Shown piece after piece: positions 44,019-54,381 of a DNA stretch of 64,000 nucleotides. The DNA is from Salmonella enterica subsp. arizonae (GTDB lineage: Bacteria; Pseudomonadota; Gammaproteobacteria; Enterobacterales; Enterobacteriaceae). The translations under genes were made by a program, and so were the position numbers. The stretch is from NCBI RefSeq assembly GCF_008692845.1, contig NZ_VXJW01000011.1:1-64000 (forward strand). Reading direction: 5' to 3'. Every line of letters begins with the position of its first letter. The first letter of the stretch is position 1. The notes under the pieces were generated by a model. It did no database searches. It saw nothing but the letters and a program-made list of their open reading frames with translations, and was not told where the DNA came from.

Positions 44019-44864
44019 ATGAGTCAAACATCAACCTTAAAAGGCCAGTGCATTGCTGAATTCCTCGGTACCGGGTTGTTGATTTTTTTCGGTGTGGGTT
44101 GTGTCGCTGCGCTTAAAGTTGCCGGAGCTACTTTTGGGCAGTGGGAAATCAGCGTCATCTGGGGTCTGGGAGTAGCGATGGCTATCTACCTGACGGCAGG
44201 TGTTTCTGGCGCACACCTGAATCCGGCAGTGACCATCGCACTCTGGCTATTTGCCTGTTTCGACAAACGTAAAGTTGTTCCTTTTATTATTTCTCAAATT
44301 GCCGGCGCCTTTTGCGCAGCGGCGTTAGTTTACGGGCTTTATTACAATCTTTTCATCGATTTCGAACAAACCCACCATATCGTACGTGGCAGCATTGAAA
44401 GTCTTGATCTTGCAGGTATTTTCTCAACTTACCCGAATCCACATATCAATTTTGCGCAGGCCTTCGCAGTTGAAATGGTAATTACCGCTATTCTGATGGG
44501 ACTGATTCTGGCGCTGACCGACGACGGAAACGGCGTACCTCGCGGTCCGCTTGCGCCATTACTCATTGGTTTACTGATCGCCGTTATCGGTGCCTCTATG
44601 GGGCCGTTGACGGGCTTTGCGATGAATCCGGCGCGTGACTTTGGCCCCAAAATGTTCGCCGGGCTTGCCGGCTGGGGTGAAATTGCGTTTACCGGCGGTA
44701 GAGACATTCCTTACTTCCTGGTGCCGCTGTTTGGCCCCATCGTCGGCGCCATTCTGGGCGCGTTTGCTTATCGCAAATTTATTGGCCGTCATTTGCCGTG
44801 CGATACCTGCGTCGTGGAAGAGAAGGACTCCACCGCGACCACACAACAAAATGCTTCGCTGTAA
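44019..44864 (+). CDS. glpF: Glycerol uptake facilitator GlpF
   Basis: Inner-membrane aquaglyceroporin. 281 residues, six membrane helices plus the two half-helices with HLNPAVT (near residue 66) and MNPARDF (near 201), the paired NPA motifs of the channel. Followed by glpK after 20 bp. Repressed by GlpR-type operators upstream and subject to CRP in E. coli. Confidence 0.98.
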   Translation: MSQTSTLKGQCIAEFLGTGLLIFFGVGCVAALKVAGATFGQWEISVIWGLGVAMAIYLTAGVSGAHLNPAVTIALWLFACFDKRKVVPFIISQIAGAFCAAALVYGLYYNLFIDFEQTHHIVRGSIESLDLAGIFSTYPNPHINFAQAFAVEMVITAILMGLILALTDDGNGVPRGPLAPLLIGLLIAVIGASMGPLTGFAMNPARDFGPKMFAGLAGWGEIAFTGGRDIPYFLVPLFGPIVGAILGAFAYRKFIGRHLPCDTCVVEEKDSTATTQQNASL

Positions 44865-44869
44865 TCTGA

Positions 44870-46393
<1,524 letters not shown>

Positions 46394-46401
46394 GGTTGCC
46401 A

Positions 46402-46435
46402 TGCCGGATAAGACGCTAATGCGTCTTATCCGGCA
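46402..46435. repeat. REP palindrome between glpK and glpX
   Basis: TGCCGGATAAGACGC-TAAT-GCGTCTTATCCGGCA is a perfect 15-bp inverted repeat with a 4-nt loop inside the glpFKX operon. It may limit read-through or protect the glpFK mRNA. Confidence 0.85.
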
Positions 46436-46531
46436 AACTCTGTGTGCGGGGGCAACTCCCCACACACATCAATTATTCCCTCCCTCCCCTGTGCTACACT
46501 GCGCGCCACTCCTTTTTGCTACGAGTTTGTT

Positions 46532-47542
46532 ATGAGACGAGAACTTGCCATCGAATTTTCCCGCGTAACCGAAGCGGCGGCGCTGGCTGGCTACAAATGG
46601 CTGGGACGCGGCGATAAAAATACCGCGGACGGCGCGGCGGTCAACGCTATGCGTATCATGCTAAACCAAGTCAACATTGACGGCACCATCGTGATTGGCG
46701 AAGGCGAAATCGACGAAGCCCCGATGCTTTATATCGGCGAGAAAGTCGGTACAGGCCACGGCGATGCGGTAGATATCGCCGTCGATCCGATTGAGGGCAC
46801 GCGCATGACGGCGATGGGCCAGGCGAACGCGCTGGCGGTACTGGCGGTCGGCGATAAAGGCTGTTTCCTGAATGCGCCCGATATGTATATGGAAAAACTG
46901 ATTGTCGGTCCGGGCGCCAAAGGGGCAATCGATCTCAATCTGCCGCTGGCGGATAACCTGCGCAACATTGCGAATGCGCTGGGTAAACCGCTTGGCGATC
47001 TGACCGTGACCATTCTGGCAAAACCGCGTCATGACGATGTCATCGCAGAGATGGCCAGGTTGGGAGTACGTGTGTTTGCCATTCCTGACGGCGACGTCGC
47101 AGCCTCAATTCTGACCTGTATGCCGGATAGCGAAGTAGACGTGCTTTACGGAATTGGTGGCGCGCCAGAGGGCGTGGTATCCGCAGCGGTGATCCGCGCG
47201 TTGGACGGCGACATGCAGGGCCGTCTGCTGGCGCGCCATGACGTGAAAGGCGGCAGCAAAGAAAATCGACGTATTGGCGAACAGGAGCTGGCGCGCTGCA
47301 AAGCAATGGGGATTGAAGCAGGCAAGGCGTTATGCCTGGGCGACATGGCGCGTAGCGATAACGTTATTTTCTCCGCGACCGGCATCACGAAAGGCGACCT
47401 GCTGGAAGGGATTAGCCGTAAAGGTAATATCGCCACGACGGAAACGCTGCTGATCCGCGGCAAATCACGCACTATCCGCCGCATTCAGTCTATCCACTAT
47501 CTTGATCGTAAAGATCCGGATGTGCAGGCTCATATCCTCTAG
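46532..47542 (+). CDS. glpX: Fructose-1,6-bisphosphatase class II GlpX
   Basis: Mn2+-dependent, cytoplasmic gluconeogenic phosphatase. The ATG at 46532 gives 336 residues (MRRELAIEFSRVTE), the E. coli length; an upstream in-frame start at 46442 would add 30 residues that lie over the preceding non-coding region. Metal-binding motifs are GEGEIDEAP (near 57) and DPIEGT (near 85). Third gene of glpFKX, 138 bp after glpK. Confidence 0.97.
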   Translation: MRRELAIEFSRVTEAAALAGYKWLGRGDKNTADGAAVNAMRIMLNQVNIDGTIVIGEGEIDEAPMLYIGEKVGTGHGDAVDIAVDPIEGTRMTAMGQANALAVLAVGDKGCFLNAPDMYMEKLIVGPGAKGAIDLNLPLADNLRNIANALGKPLGDLTVTILAKPRHDDVIAEMARLGVRVFAIPDGDVAASILTCMPDSEVDVLYGIGGAPEGVVSAAVIRALDGDMQGRLLARHDVKGGSKENRRIGEQELARCKAMGIEAGKALCLGDMARSDNVIFSATGITKGDLLEGISRKGNIATTETLLIRGKSRTIRRIQSIHYLDRKDPDVQAHIL

Positions 47543-47562
47543 CGCATTTGTTAGTTAGAGCC

Positions 47563-47592
47563 TTCCAGCCTCACGGGGCTGGAAATCTTTCT
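47563..47592 (+). terminator. Terminator of glpFKX
   Basis: TTCCAGCC-TCACGG-GGCTGGAA followed by ATCTTTCT, 20 bp after the glpX stop codon. The T-run is interrupted. Confidence 0.75.
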
Positions 47593-47638
47593 CCTGAAGA
47601 ACGAAGATAAGGTTAGCGATTCAGAACAGGAGAAAACC

Positions 47639-48385
47639 ATGGCCGATTGGGTAACAGGTAAAGTCACTAAGGTGCAAAACTGGACTGACGCACTGTTCAG
47701 CCTGACCGTTCACGCCCCCATTAATCCTTTTACTGCAGGCCAATTTACCAAACTCGGACTGGAGATCGATGGCGAGCGCGTTCAGCGCGCGTATTCCTAT
47801 GTGAATGCGCCTGACAATCCAAATTTAGAGTTTTACCTGGTCACGGTTCCGCAAGGAAAACTCAGCCCACGGCTGGCAGCGCTAAAGCCCGGCGATGAGG
47901 TACAAGTGGTCAGCGATGCGTCGGGCTTCTTTGTGCTGGATGAAGTGCCCGACTGCGAGACGCTATGGATGCTGGCGACCGGAACCGCTATCGGCCCATA
48001 TTTATCGATCCTGCAATATGGCCAGGATTTAGCGCGCTTTAAAAATCTGGTCTTAGTCCACGCCGCACGCTTCGCCGCCGATTTAAGCTATCTGCCGCTG
48101 ATGCTGGAATTACAAAAGCGTTATGCAGGCAAGCTGCACATACAGACGGTTGTCAGCCGGGAAAGCGTGCCAGGTTCGCTTACCGGACGCGTGCCTGCAC
48201 TCATTGAAAACGGCGAACTGGAAAAAGCCGTTGGATTGCCGATGGATAAAGAGACCAGCCACGTCATGCTGTGCGGGAATCCGCAGATGGTGCGCGATAC
48301 GCAGCAACTGCTGAAAGAGACCCGACAGATGACTAAACATCTGCGCCGCCGACCGGGGCATATGACGGCAGAACATTACTGGTGA
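47639..48385 (+). CDS. fpr: Ferredoxin/flavodoxin-NADP+ reductase Fpr
   Basis: FAD enzyme that reduces flavodoxin and ferredoxin with NADPH, a member of the SoxRS oxidative-stress regulon in E. coli. 248 residues. FAD binding RAYSYVNAPD near residue 50, NADPH-binding GTAIGPYLSIL near 115, and the C-terminal Trp (EHYW) that stacks on the flavin. Preceded by an AACAGGAG ribosome-binding site. Confidence 0.97.
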   Translation: MADWVTGKVTKVQNWTDALFSLTVHAPINPFTAGQFTKLGLEIDGERVQRAYSYVNAPDNPNLEFYLVTVPQGKLSPRLAALKPGDEVQVVSDASGFFVLDEVPDCETLWMLATGTAIGPYLSILQYGQDLARFKNLVLVHAARFAADLSYLPLMLELQKRYAGKLHIQTVVSRESVPGSLTGRVPALIENGELEKAVGLPMDKETSHVMLCGNPQMVRDTQQLLKETRQMTKHLRRRPGHMTAEHYW

Positions 48386-48388
48386 TGT

Positions 48389-48471
48389 TCTGCCGGATGA
48401 CGGCTGCGCCTTATCCGGCCTACAAATCATCATCAAGCCGCAGGCCCGGTAAGCGCCAGCGCCACCGGGCA
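48389..48471. repeat. REP/BIME element between fpr and yiiR
   Basis: CTGCCGGATGACGGCTGCGCC, TTATCCGGCCTAC and a third GCCCGGTAAGCGCCAGCGCCACCGGGC unit lie between the convergent genes. Confidence 0.8.
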
Positions 48472-48506
48472 ATTTACCAGGTGACAGGCTACGGTTTACC
48501 ACCCGT

Positions 48507-48935
48507 TTACGGTTCTGCTTTAAACTTCACATCCTGTGTCGCTTTCCCAAACTTATTTTCACCCTGAACGCCGACAAACGCGCCCAGATCGATAAGCGTC
48601 ATCACCAGGATCAGCGTCGGAATAAATCGTCCGAGGACCCACTGCCACATACCCGGCAACATCACCCAATTTCCGGCCAACAGCATCCACGCCAGAATCA
48701 TCAGCAATGCCCACGTGCCGGAACGCCCCCGGTCATGCAGACGTTTGACCATGACGGCGGCGGTCGGCCACAGCAGGCATACCAAGCAAAATGCCGCCGT
48801 CTGGATATCAAGCAGATTTTTTCCCGCCAGCGAAAATAGCGCCAGCATTCCGGCAAACCATAGGCCAATCCAAATCCAGAAATCACGGCGCCCGATACGC
48901 CCTTTAAATGAGAATAACCATTGCTGTATGGTCAT
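48507..48935 (-). CDS. yiiR: Inner-membrane protein YiiR (DUF805)
   Basis: A 142-residue protein with the DUF805 signature: FKGRIGRRDFWIW at the N-terminus, then hydrophobic helices (about residues 24-45, 45-60, 75-95, 100-120), and KRLHDRGRSG in the cytoplasmic loop. Function unknown. Divergent from yiiQ. Confidence 0.93.
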   Translation of the reverse strand: MTIQQWLFSFKGRIGRRDFWIWIGLWFAGMLALFSLAGKNLLDIQTAAFCLVCLLWPTAAVMVKRLHDRGRSGTWALLMILAWMLLAGNWVMLPGMWQWVLGRFIPTLILVMTLIDLGAFVGVQGENKFGKATQDVKFKAEP

Positions 48936-49035
48936 GTAAGTTCCTTATATTTTGCTTTCCGCTACAGTTTACCCTTTTGACAAGCTCGACAGTTATCGTT
49001 TTAATCGTCAGCAGTCCTAACAAAAGGTAAACTTG

Positions 49036-49632
49036 ATGAAGCCCGGATATACTCTCTTTTTACTGTTGTTTTCTGTACTCACCGCCAGCATAACGGCGCG
49101 TGCACAGCTCTCATCATCGACCACGACGGCGCCCTATTTGCTGGCGGGATCGCCTACCTTCGATCTCTCTATTAGCCAGTTCCGTGAGAACTTTAACCGT
49201 CAGAACCCAGACCTGCCGCTCAATGAATTTCGCGCTATTGAGAATAGCCGTGATAAGGCGAATCTGACCCGCGCCGCCAGTAAAATTAACGAAAATCTGT
49301 ATGCGTCCACGGCGCTGGAGCGCGGTACGCTCAAAGTGAAAAGTATGCAGATTACCTGGCTGCCAATTCAGGGACCGGAACAGAAAGCAGCGAAAGCGAA
49401 AGCGCTGGAATATATGGCCGCTATTATCCGTACCGTCGCCCCGTTGCTGACAAAGGAGCAAAGCCAGAAAAAACTGCAAAAGATGCTTATCGCCGGTAAA
49501 GGTAAACACTATTACGCCGAGACCGAAGGCGCAGTACGTTATGTTGTCGCAGATAACGGCGAAAAGGGGCTGACCTTCGCCGTTGAACCGATTAAGCTGG
49601 CGTTATCTGAAAATCTGGAAGGGTCGAATTGA
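49036..49632 (+). CDS. yiiQ: Secreted protein YiiQ (DUF1454)
   Basis: About 198 residues with an N-terminal signal peptide (cleavage after ARA) and a single exported domain of unknown function. The ATG at 49036 is chosen over a TTG one codon earlier; it follows AAAAGGTAAAC. Homologous over its whole length to E. coli YiiQ. Between yiiR and tpiA. Confidence 0.93.
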   Translation: MKPGYTLFLLLFSVLTASITARAQLSSSTTTAPYLLAGSPTFDLSISQFRENFNRQNPDLPLNEFRAIENSRDKANLTRAASKINENLYASTALERGTLKVKSMQITWLPIQGPEQKAAKAKALEYMAAIIRTVAPLLTKEQSQKKLQKMLIAGKGKHYYAETEGAVRYVVADNGEKGLTFAVEPIKLALSENLEGSN

Positions 49633-49744
49633 TGACAAAAAGCAAAGCCTTTCCAGGCATGAATCTCTATACTGTTTCACAGACCATGCTGCTTTGACGA
49701 GCGGCCATCTTCCTTAATTCGCTGACTAAGCGTGGAGAAATGAA

Positions 49745-50512
49745 ATGCGACATCCTTTAGTGATGGGTAACTGGAAACTGAACGGCAGCCGCCACATGGT
49801 AAACGAACTGGTGGCTAACCTGCGTAAAGAACTGGCGGGCGTAGCAGGCTGCGACGTAGCAATCGCTCCACCGGAAATGTATATCGACCTGGCGAAACGC
49901 GCTGCTGCCGGTAGCCACATCATGCTGGGCGCGCAGAACGTTGACCTGAACCTGTCCGGCGCATTCACCGGTGAAACTTCGGCGGAAATGCTGAAAGATA
50001 TCGGCGCGCAGTACATTATTATCGGCCACTCCGAGCGTCGTACTTATCACAAAGAATCTGACGAGCTGATCGCCAAAAAATTCGCCGTACTGAAAGAACA
50101 AGGTCTGACGCCGGTACTGTGCATTGGTGAAACTGAAGCGGAAAACGAAGCGGGCAAAACAGAAGAAGTGTGCGCACGCCAGATCGACGCGGTGCTGAAA
50201 ACTCAGGGCGCGGCGGCATTTGAAGGCGCGGTTATCGCTTACGAACCCGTATGGGCGATCGGTACCGGCAAATCTGCGACCCCGGCCCAGGCTCAGGCGG
50301 TGCACAAATTCATCCGTGACCACATTGCCAAAGCTGACGCTAAAATCGCTGAGCAGGTCATTATCCAGTACGGCGGTTCCGTAAACGCGTCCAACGCAGC
50401 CGAACTGTTCGCACAGCCGGACATCGACGGCGCGCTGGTAGGCGGCGCGTCTCTGAAAGCAGACGCCTTCGCCGTTATCGTGAAAGCAGCCGAAGCCGCT
50501 AAACAGGCTTAA
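49745..50512 (+). CDS. tpiA: Triosephosphate isomerase TpiA
   Basis: Glycolytic TIM-barrel enzyme interconverting dihydroxyacetone phosphate and glyceraldehyde 3-phosphate. 255 residues. Catalytic Lys in GNWKLNG, His in [11 protein letters not shown] near 95, and Glu in [13 protein letters not shown] near 167 are all present. High codon bias typical of abundant proteins. A stem-loop follows the stop codon. Confidence 0.99.
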
Positions 50513-50520
50513 GCTGTCGC

Positions 50521-50544
50521 GACGGGAGGCGCTCTCCTCCCGTC
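50521..50544. terminator. Stem-loop between tpiA and the permease gene
   Basis: GACGGGAGG-CGCTCT-CCTCCCGTC, a 9-bp perfect stem 9 bp after tpiA. It lies between convergent genes; T-runs are weak. Confidence 0.7.
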
Positions 50545-50553
50545 ACTCTCGCT

Positions 50554-52026
50554 TTACCAGTATCCCAACCAGTGCCACCAGAAAGCGCCGATAACACCCC
50601 AGATAATCAGGTTAAGCACACTCATCACCAGTCCCGTTTTCCACCACTCCGCCAACGTAACATAGCCAGAACCAAAGATAATGGGCGCGGTACCCGTACC
50701 ATAGTGCGTCAGCGACATCATCAACGAGGAAGAGAAACCGAGCATCAGGCCAAGCAGCGCCGGTGGCGCGCCGAGACCCAATCCCGCAGCAAAGAACGCG
50801 GCAAACATTGCTGTAATATGCGCCGTGGTGCTGGCAAAAAAGTAGTGTGAATAAACGTAAAGCAGGATCAGCAGTAGCGTTGCAATACTCCAGTGAACGC
50901 CGAGATGGTTGATGGCGCTACCAACGCTGGTCGCCAGCCAGCCCACCAACCCCAGCTTGCTGAGAAAATCAGCCATCATCACCAGCGCGGCGAACCAGAC
51001 AATGGTATCCCACGCCCCGCGACATTTAAGAATGTCATCCCAGCTTAATACTCCCGTCAGCAACAGAATTGATAAACCAATTAATGCGGCGCTGGTGGGG
51101 TTAACGGTCCAGCCACTCCCCATTAGCATCGCAGGAACGCCGGCCCACAGACAAAGCAGCAGAATGAAAACCGCCAGGGTAATCTTCTCTGCCAGCGAGA
51201 GAGGACCAAGCGCATTTAACTTTTGCCGGGCGAACTGCGGCGCATCCGGCGTACGCGTAACGGCAGGAGGGTAGAGCCACCAAATTACAATGGGCATCAC
51301 GACCAGTGATATTATAGCAGGAAGCAGAGCGGCAATGGCCCACATGCCCCAAGTCATATTCAGGACCCCGTCCGTTCCTTTGGTCAGGAAACTGACAATT
51401 AACGGGTTTGGCGCGGTTGCGGTGACAAACATCGCCGAACTGATCGGGTTTATGTTGTAGTTCACCAGCGCGAGATAGCGTCCCGTGGAACCATTTTCAC
51501 AGTTTCCCGGCTGCGAGCCGAGGCTTTCCGCAATCGCCCGCATCACCGGATGAATAATGCCGCCGCCACGCGCGGTATTGCTTGGCGTCACGGGCGCAAT
51601 TAGGGTTTCCGCCAGCGTTAATGCCCAGGCGATCCCCAACGTTCTTTTACCAAACAGCGCAATAAATCTATAGCCAATACGCGCGCCCAGGCCGGTTTTC
51701 AACAAACTTTGCGACAGCATGATCGATAAGCCAATCAGCCAAATAAGTTGATTAGAAAAACCGCTTAGCGCATCGTTCAGCGCCGCTGAAGGCTTACCGG
51801 GATGGGTGACGCCGGTCATTGCCACCAGCATAATCGCCACAATCGCGATAGCGCCAATAGGCATGGCTTTCCCGATAATCGCCGCGATAGTACCGATAAA
51901 CAGCGCCAGCAACTGCCATGCCTGTGGTATCACATCCGCAGGACAAGGGATAACAAACCAGATAGTCAGCGTAATCACGAGCGAAATAATGGCAGGCCAA
52001 CAGCGAATGGGGGTCAATCTGTCCAT
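50554..52026 (-). CDS. DASS (SLC13) family anion transporter, CitT/TtdT-like
   Basis: A 490-residue inner-membrane protein with about 12 hydrophobic segments. It has the DASS signature elements: VTPSNTARGGGIIHPV near residue 148 (the SNT motif that coordinates Na+ or the dicarboxylate) and THYGTGTAPIIFGSGYV near residue 442 (second Thr-containing motif). This resembles the CitT/TtdT/YbhI antiporters for dicarboxylates or citrate. Substrate not determinable. It follows a second SLC13-like permease by 113 bp. In S. Typhimurium LT2 I recall other genes (the lsr operon) next to tpiA, so this pair is a lineage-specific replacement. Confidence 0.88.
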   Translation of the reverse strand: MDRLTPIRCWPAIISLVITLTIWFVIPCPADVIPQAWQLLALFIGTIAAIIGKAMPIGAIAIVAIMLVAMTGVTHPGKPSAALNDALSGFSNQLIWLIGLSIMLSQSLLKTGLGARIGYRFIALFGKRTLGIAWALTLAETLIAPVTPSNTARGGGIIHPVMRAIAESLGSQPGNCENGSTGRYLALVNYNINPISSAMFVTATAPNPLIVSFLTKGTDGVLNMTWGMWAIAALLPAIISLVVMPIVIWWLYPPAVTRTPDAPQFARQKLNALGPLSLAEKITLAVFILLLCLWAGVPAMLMGSGWTVNPTSAALIGLSILLLTGVLSWDDILKCRGAWDTIVWFAALVMMADFLSKLGLVGWLATSVGSAINHLGVHWSIATLLLILLYVYSHYFFASTTAHITAMFAAFFAAGLGLGAPPALLGLMLGFSSSLMMSLTHYGTGTAPIIFGSGYVTLAEWWKTGLVMSVLNLIIWGVIGAFWWHWLGYW

Positions 52027-52139
52027 GAATCAATCCTTGAGTTTCCAGCGCATATATCTGCGCTCCGGTATTAACCGGCATCGGTGCAAATAAAACAATT
52101 CACCATCTCACAAAACAAAAAATCAACATCCCGTTAAAA

Positions 52140-53444
52140 CTATAATTTGCCCAGTACCCGAAACCATGCGTAATCCAGTGGTAGCAGTACCAGATACGTC
52201 ACCGCCGCCAGCGCCAGACACAGTAGCATTCCCGCCTTTGCCGGTACCTTTCCTAGCGCCATCGCAACGACAATAGGCGACGCCTGATACGGTAATATCG
52301 GCGTGGAATAGCCCAGCACCTGAATCATAATGACTGATAACAGTGGAAAACCGGTCGCAGCCGCAAAGCTTTCCGCCAGCGTCGTATAGAGCGCCGGTAC
52401 GCCGTTAGCGGTCATAATAAAATTCAGCGCCGTCGTGATCCCCGTGAGCGCAAGGAAGCTGGTAAACGGTTTTTGCGTATCTAATGGCATAACATGCAGT
52501 AATGTCTCCCCCACCGCATTACCAATACCGGTTTGCGTTACAGTGAGCGCCAGCCCCAGAATTCCGGCGACATAAATACAGGCGCGAATGTTAATACCAC
52601 TGGCAAACTCATCCCCGCTGATAAAACCTATTCGCGGCAACATCGTCACTACCGCTGCCGCCAGACCGGTCCAGGCCGGGCCAATACCGTGCCAGCTTTC
52701 CGTTACCCACATCATCAACACCACCGTCAGCATCCACGCCAGCCGCTTTTCATTGCGGCTCATTGGCGCAGACGCTTCTGCCTCGCGCGGCGTACAGGGC
52801 GCGCCGGGAAATAGCCAACAAATCAGGGCGATTAATACGGCGCCTTTTAACCATGCCAGTATCGGCGTATGCAGCAGTAAATACGGTACATAGTTCAGAT
52901 GGATACCATAAGATCCTTCTGCCGCGCCGCTCATCACCAGGTTGGGTACGTTCGCAGGTAAAATAGTGGCGGAAAGCTGGAAGGTGCCAAACCCGACGGC
53001 CAACGCCAGCCCATACCAGGCGCGGGTGCCATCCGCGATTCCGGCACGTTTCGCCATCGCCGCGACAATCGGCATTAATAGCGCAATACGCCCCATATTT
53101 GAGGGCATCACGAACGCCAGAGCATAGCTCAGTAACACCACACTGCTTACCATTAATAGCCAGGAGTCCGTTAATTTGGCCGATAACGCACGCGCCGCTC
53201 TGTCCGCCAGTCCGGTTTTACGAATTGCGATTCCCAGCACGAATCCGCTGAATACCAGCCAGAAAGCTGAAGAGGCAAAACCACCGAAGATCATATCCGG
53301 CGGCGCAATTTTCGCCGCCATCGCTACGGTAAAAAAGAGCAGCGCGGTAATAAATTCCGGCAGCAATGAGGTGGCCCAAAGCAGGACAGTAATGCCAACA
53401 ACCAGCGAAGGAAGAAACAGAGGGTGTGAAAGCCAGAGCGACAT
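52140..53444 (-). CDS. SLC13-family permease
   Basis: A 434-residue polytopic membrane protein, 11 to 12 hydrophobic segments. Relationship to the sodium:sulphate/dicarboxylate permeases is seen in the repeated topology and in a LPANVPNLVMSGAAEGS segment near residue 162 (corresponding to an SNT-like re-entrant loop) and a second MTANGVPALYTTLAES near 335. Motifs are diverged, so substrate class is less certain than in the downstream gene. The ribosome-binding site is ACAGGAG. It follows cdh by 72 bp in the same direction, so cdh and both permeases could be co-transcribed. Confidence 0.82.
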   Translation of the reverse strand: MSLWLSHPLFLPSLVVGITVLLWATSLLPEFITALLFFTVAMAAKIAPPDMIFGGFASSAFWLVFSGFVLGIAIRKTGLADRAARALSAKLTDSWLLMVSSVVLLSYALAFVMPSNMGRIALLMPIVAAMAKRAGIADGTRAWYGLALAVGFGTFQLSATILPANVPNLVMSGAAEGSYGIHLNYVPYLLLHTPILAWLKGAVLIALICWLFPGAPCTPREAEASAPMSRNEKRLAWMLTVVLMMWVTESWHGIGPAWTGLAAAVVTMLPRIGFISGDEFASGINIRACIYVAGILGLALTVTQTGIGNAVGETLLHVMPLDTQKPFTSFLALTGITTALNFIMTANGVPALYTTLAESFAAATGFPLLSVIMIQVLGYSTPILPYQASPIVVAMALGKVPAKAGMLLCLALAAVTYLVLLPLDYAWFRVLGKL

Positions 53445-53516
53445 GCCTGTCTCCTGTTGTTTTTTTCAACAAGAATACGGGGACAGGCACGTAGAGTAAA
53501 CGCCAGAATCGCCAGG

Positions 53517-54266
53517 TTACTTCAGAATATCACACTGATGATCCTGAATTTCCTCGGCAGAGGCGCGATTGAGCGTCAGTAAATTACGCTGCGTCGCCAG
53601 CAGAACAAAAGAGCCATCGCTTTGGCGTACCACTGCAAGCCCATAACGTCCCATATGATCGCGTGCTTCCGGTACCTCTTCCGCGAGCATCATAAAAGGG
53701 CTACGCTGCGCCAGTTCGCTCTCGGTTACCCGGCGCGCCAAGTATTCATGCCCCATCAGGCCGCCCGGCAGCGGGAGCCAGCGGGTACTGATGCGCGTGA
53801 GATCGTTATCTAACTGTTCCCGAACGTCAGGACGGATGCAGGAAATATGGATATGTAAATGGTCCTGTGAACGACCAAGCCGCGAATTAACCGTCAGCGA
53901 GACCGCGCTATCCGGAATATCATGCCCGTATTTTTTACTCATATAGTCACGAGCCTGCCAGGCCAGCCAGAAAAAGTTGGGCGTAGCGGGTTCCAGCAGC
54001 AACGGGCTTTCCGTACCATTGATACGGTAGGTGGGCATCAATAAATATTGCAACGGACCGTGACGATCTTTAAAGACGACATAGCCGGCGCGAGGTTTGA
54101 CCTCTGCGCATGGCGCTGGGTTTTGATGCTGTAACTGATCGGGCAGGCATTGTTCAAGCACGATTTCCCGTAATGCATCAGGATTGCCGGAGAATTTCCA
54201 GTAACCGACGCCTGCCGCAGCGACAATCACTATCACCGCCAGTAAAAAGTAGCCTGTTTTTTTCAT
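53517..54266 (-). CDS. cdh: CDP-diacylglycerol pyrophosphatase Cdh
   Basis: Membrane-anchored hydrolase converting CDP-diacylglycerol to phosphatidate and CMP. 249 residues, close to E. coli. N-terminal anchor (about residues 5-22), then a HIT-related domain with the active-site histidines in [10 protein letters not shown] near residue 132. Periplasmic-side orientation is likely. Monocistronic or leading the permease pair. Confidence 0.95.
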   Translation of the reverse strand: MKKTGYFLLAVIVIVAAAGVGYWKFSGNPDALREIVLEQCLPDQLQHQNPAPCAEVKPRAGYVVFKDRHGPLQYLLMPTYRINGTESPLLLEPATPNFFWLAWQARDYMSKKYGHDIPDSAVSLTVNSRLGRSQDHLHIHISCIRPDVREQLDNDLTRISTRWLPLPGGLMGHEYLARRVTESELAQRSPFMMLAEEVPEARDHMGRYGLAVVRQSDGSFVLLATQRNLLTLNRASAEEIQDHQCDILK

Positions 54267-54381
54267 GTTATGCGTTCCCTATGTCTCATAGACGAGGAAG
54301 AGTAACGCAAAATTATGGCAAAGAAAAAAACTGGCAACATAATACGTTACCGGGTTTATAAACGGTTTAGCGTTTGCTGAT

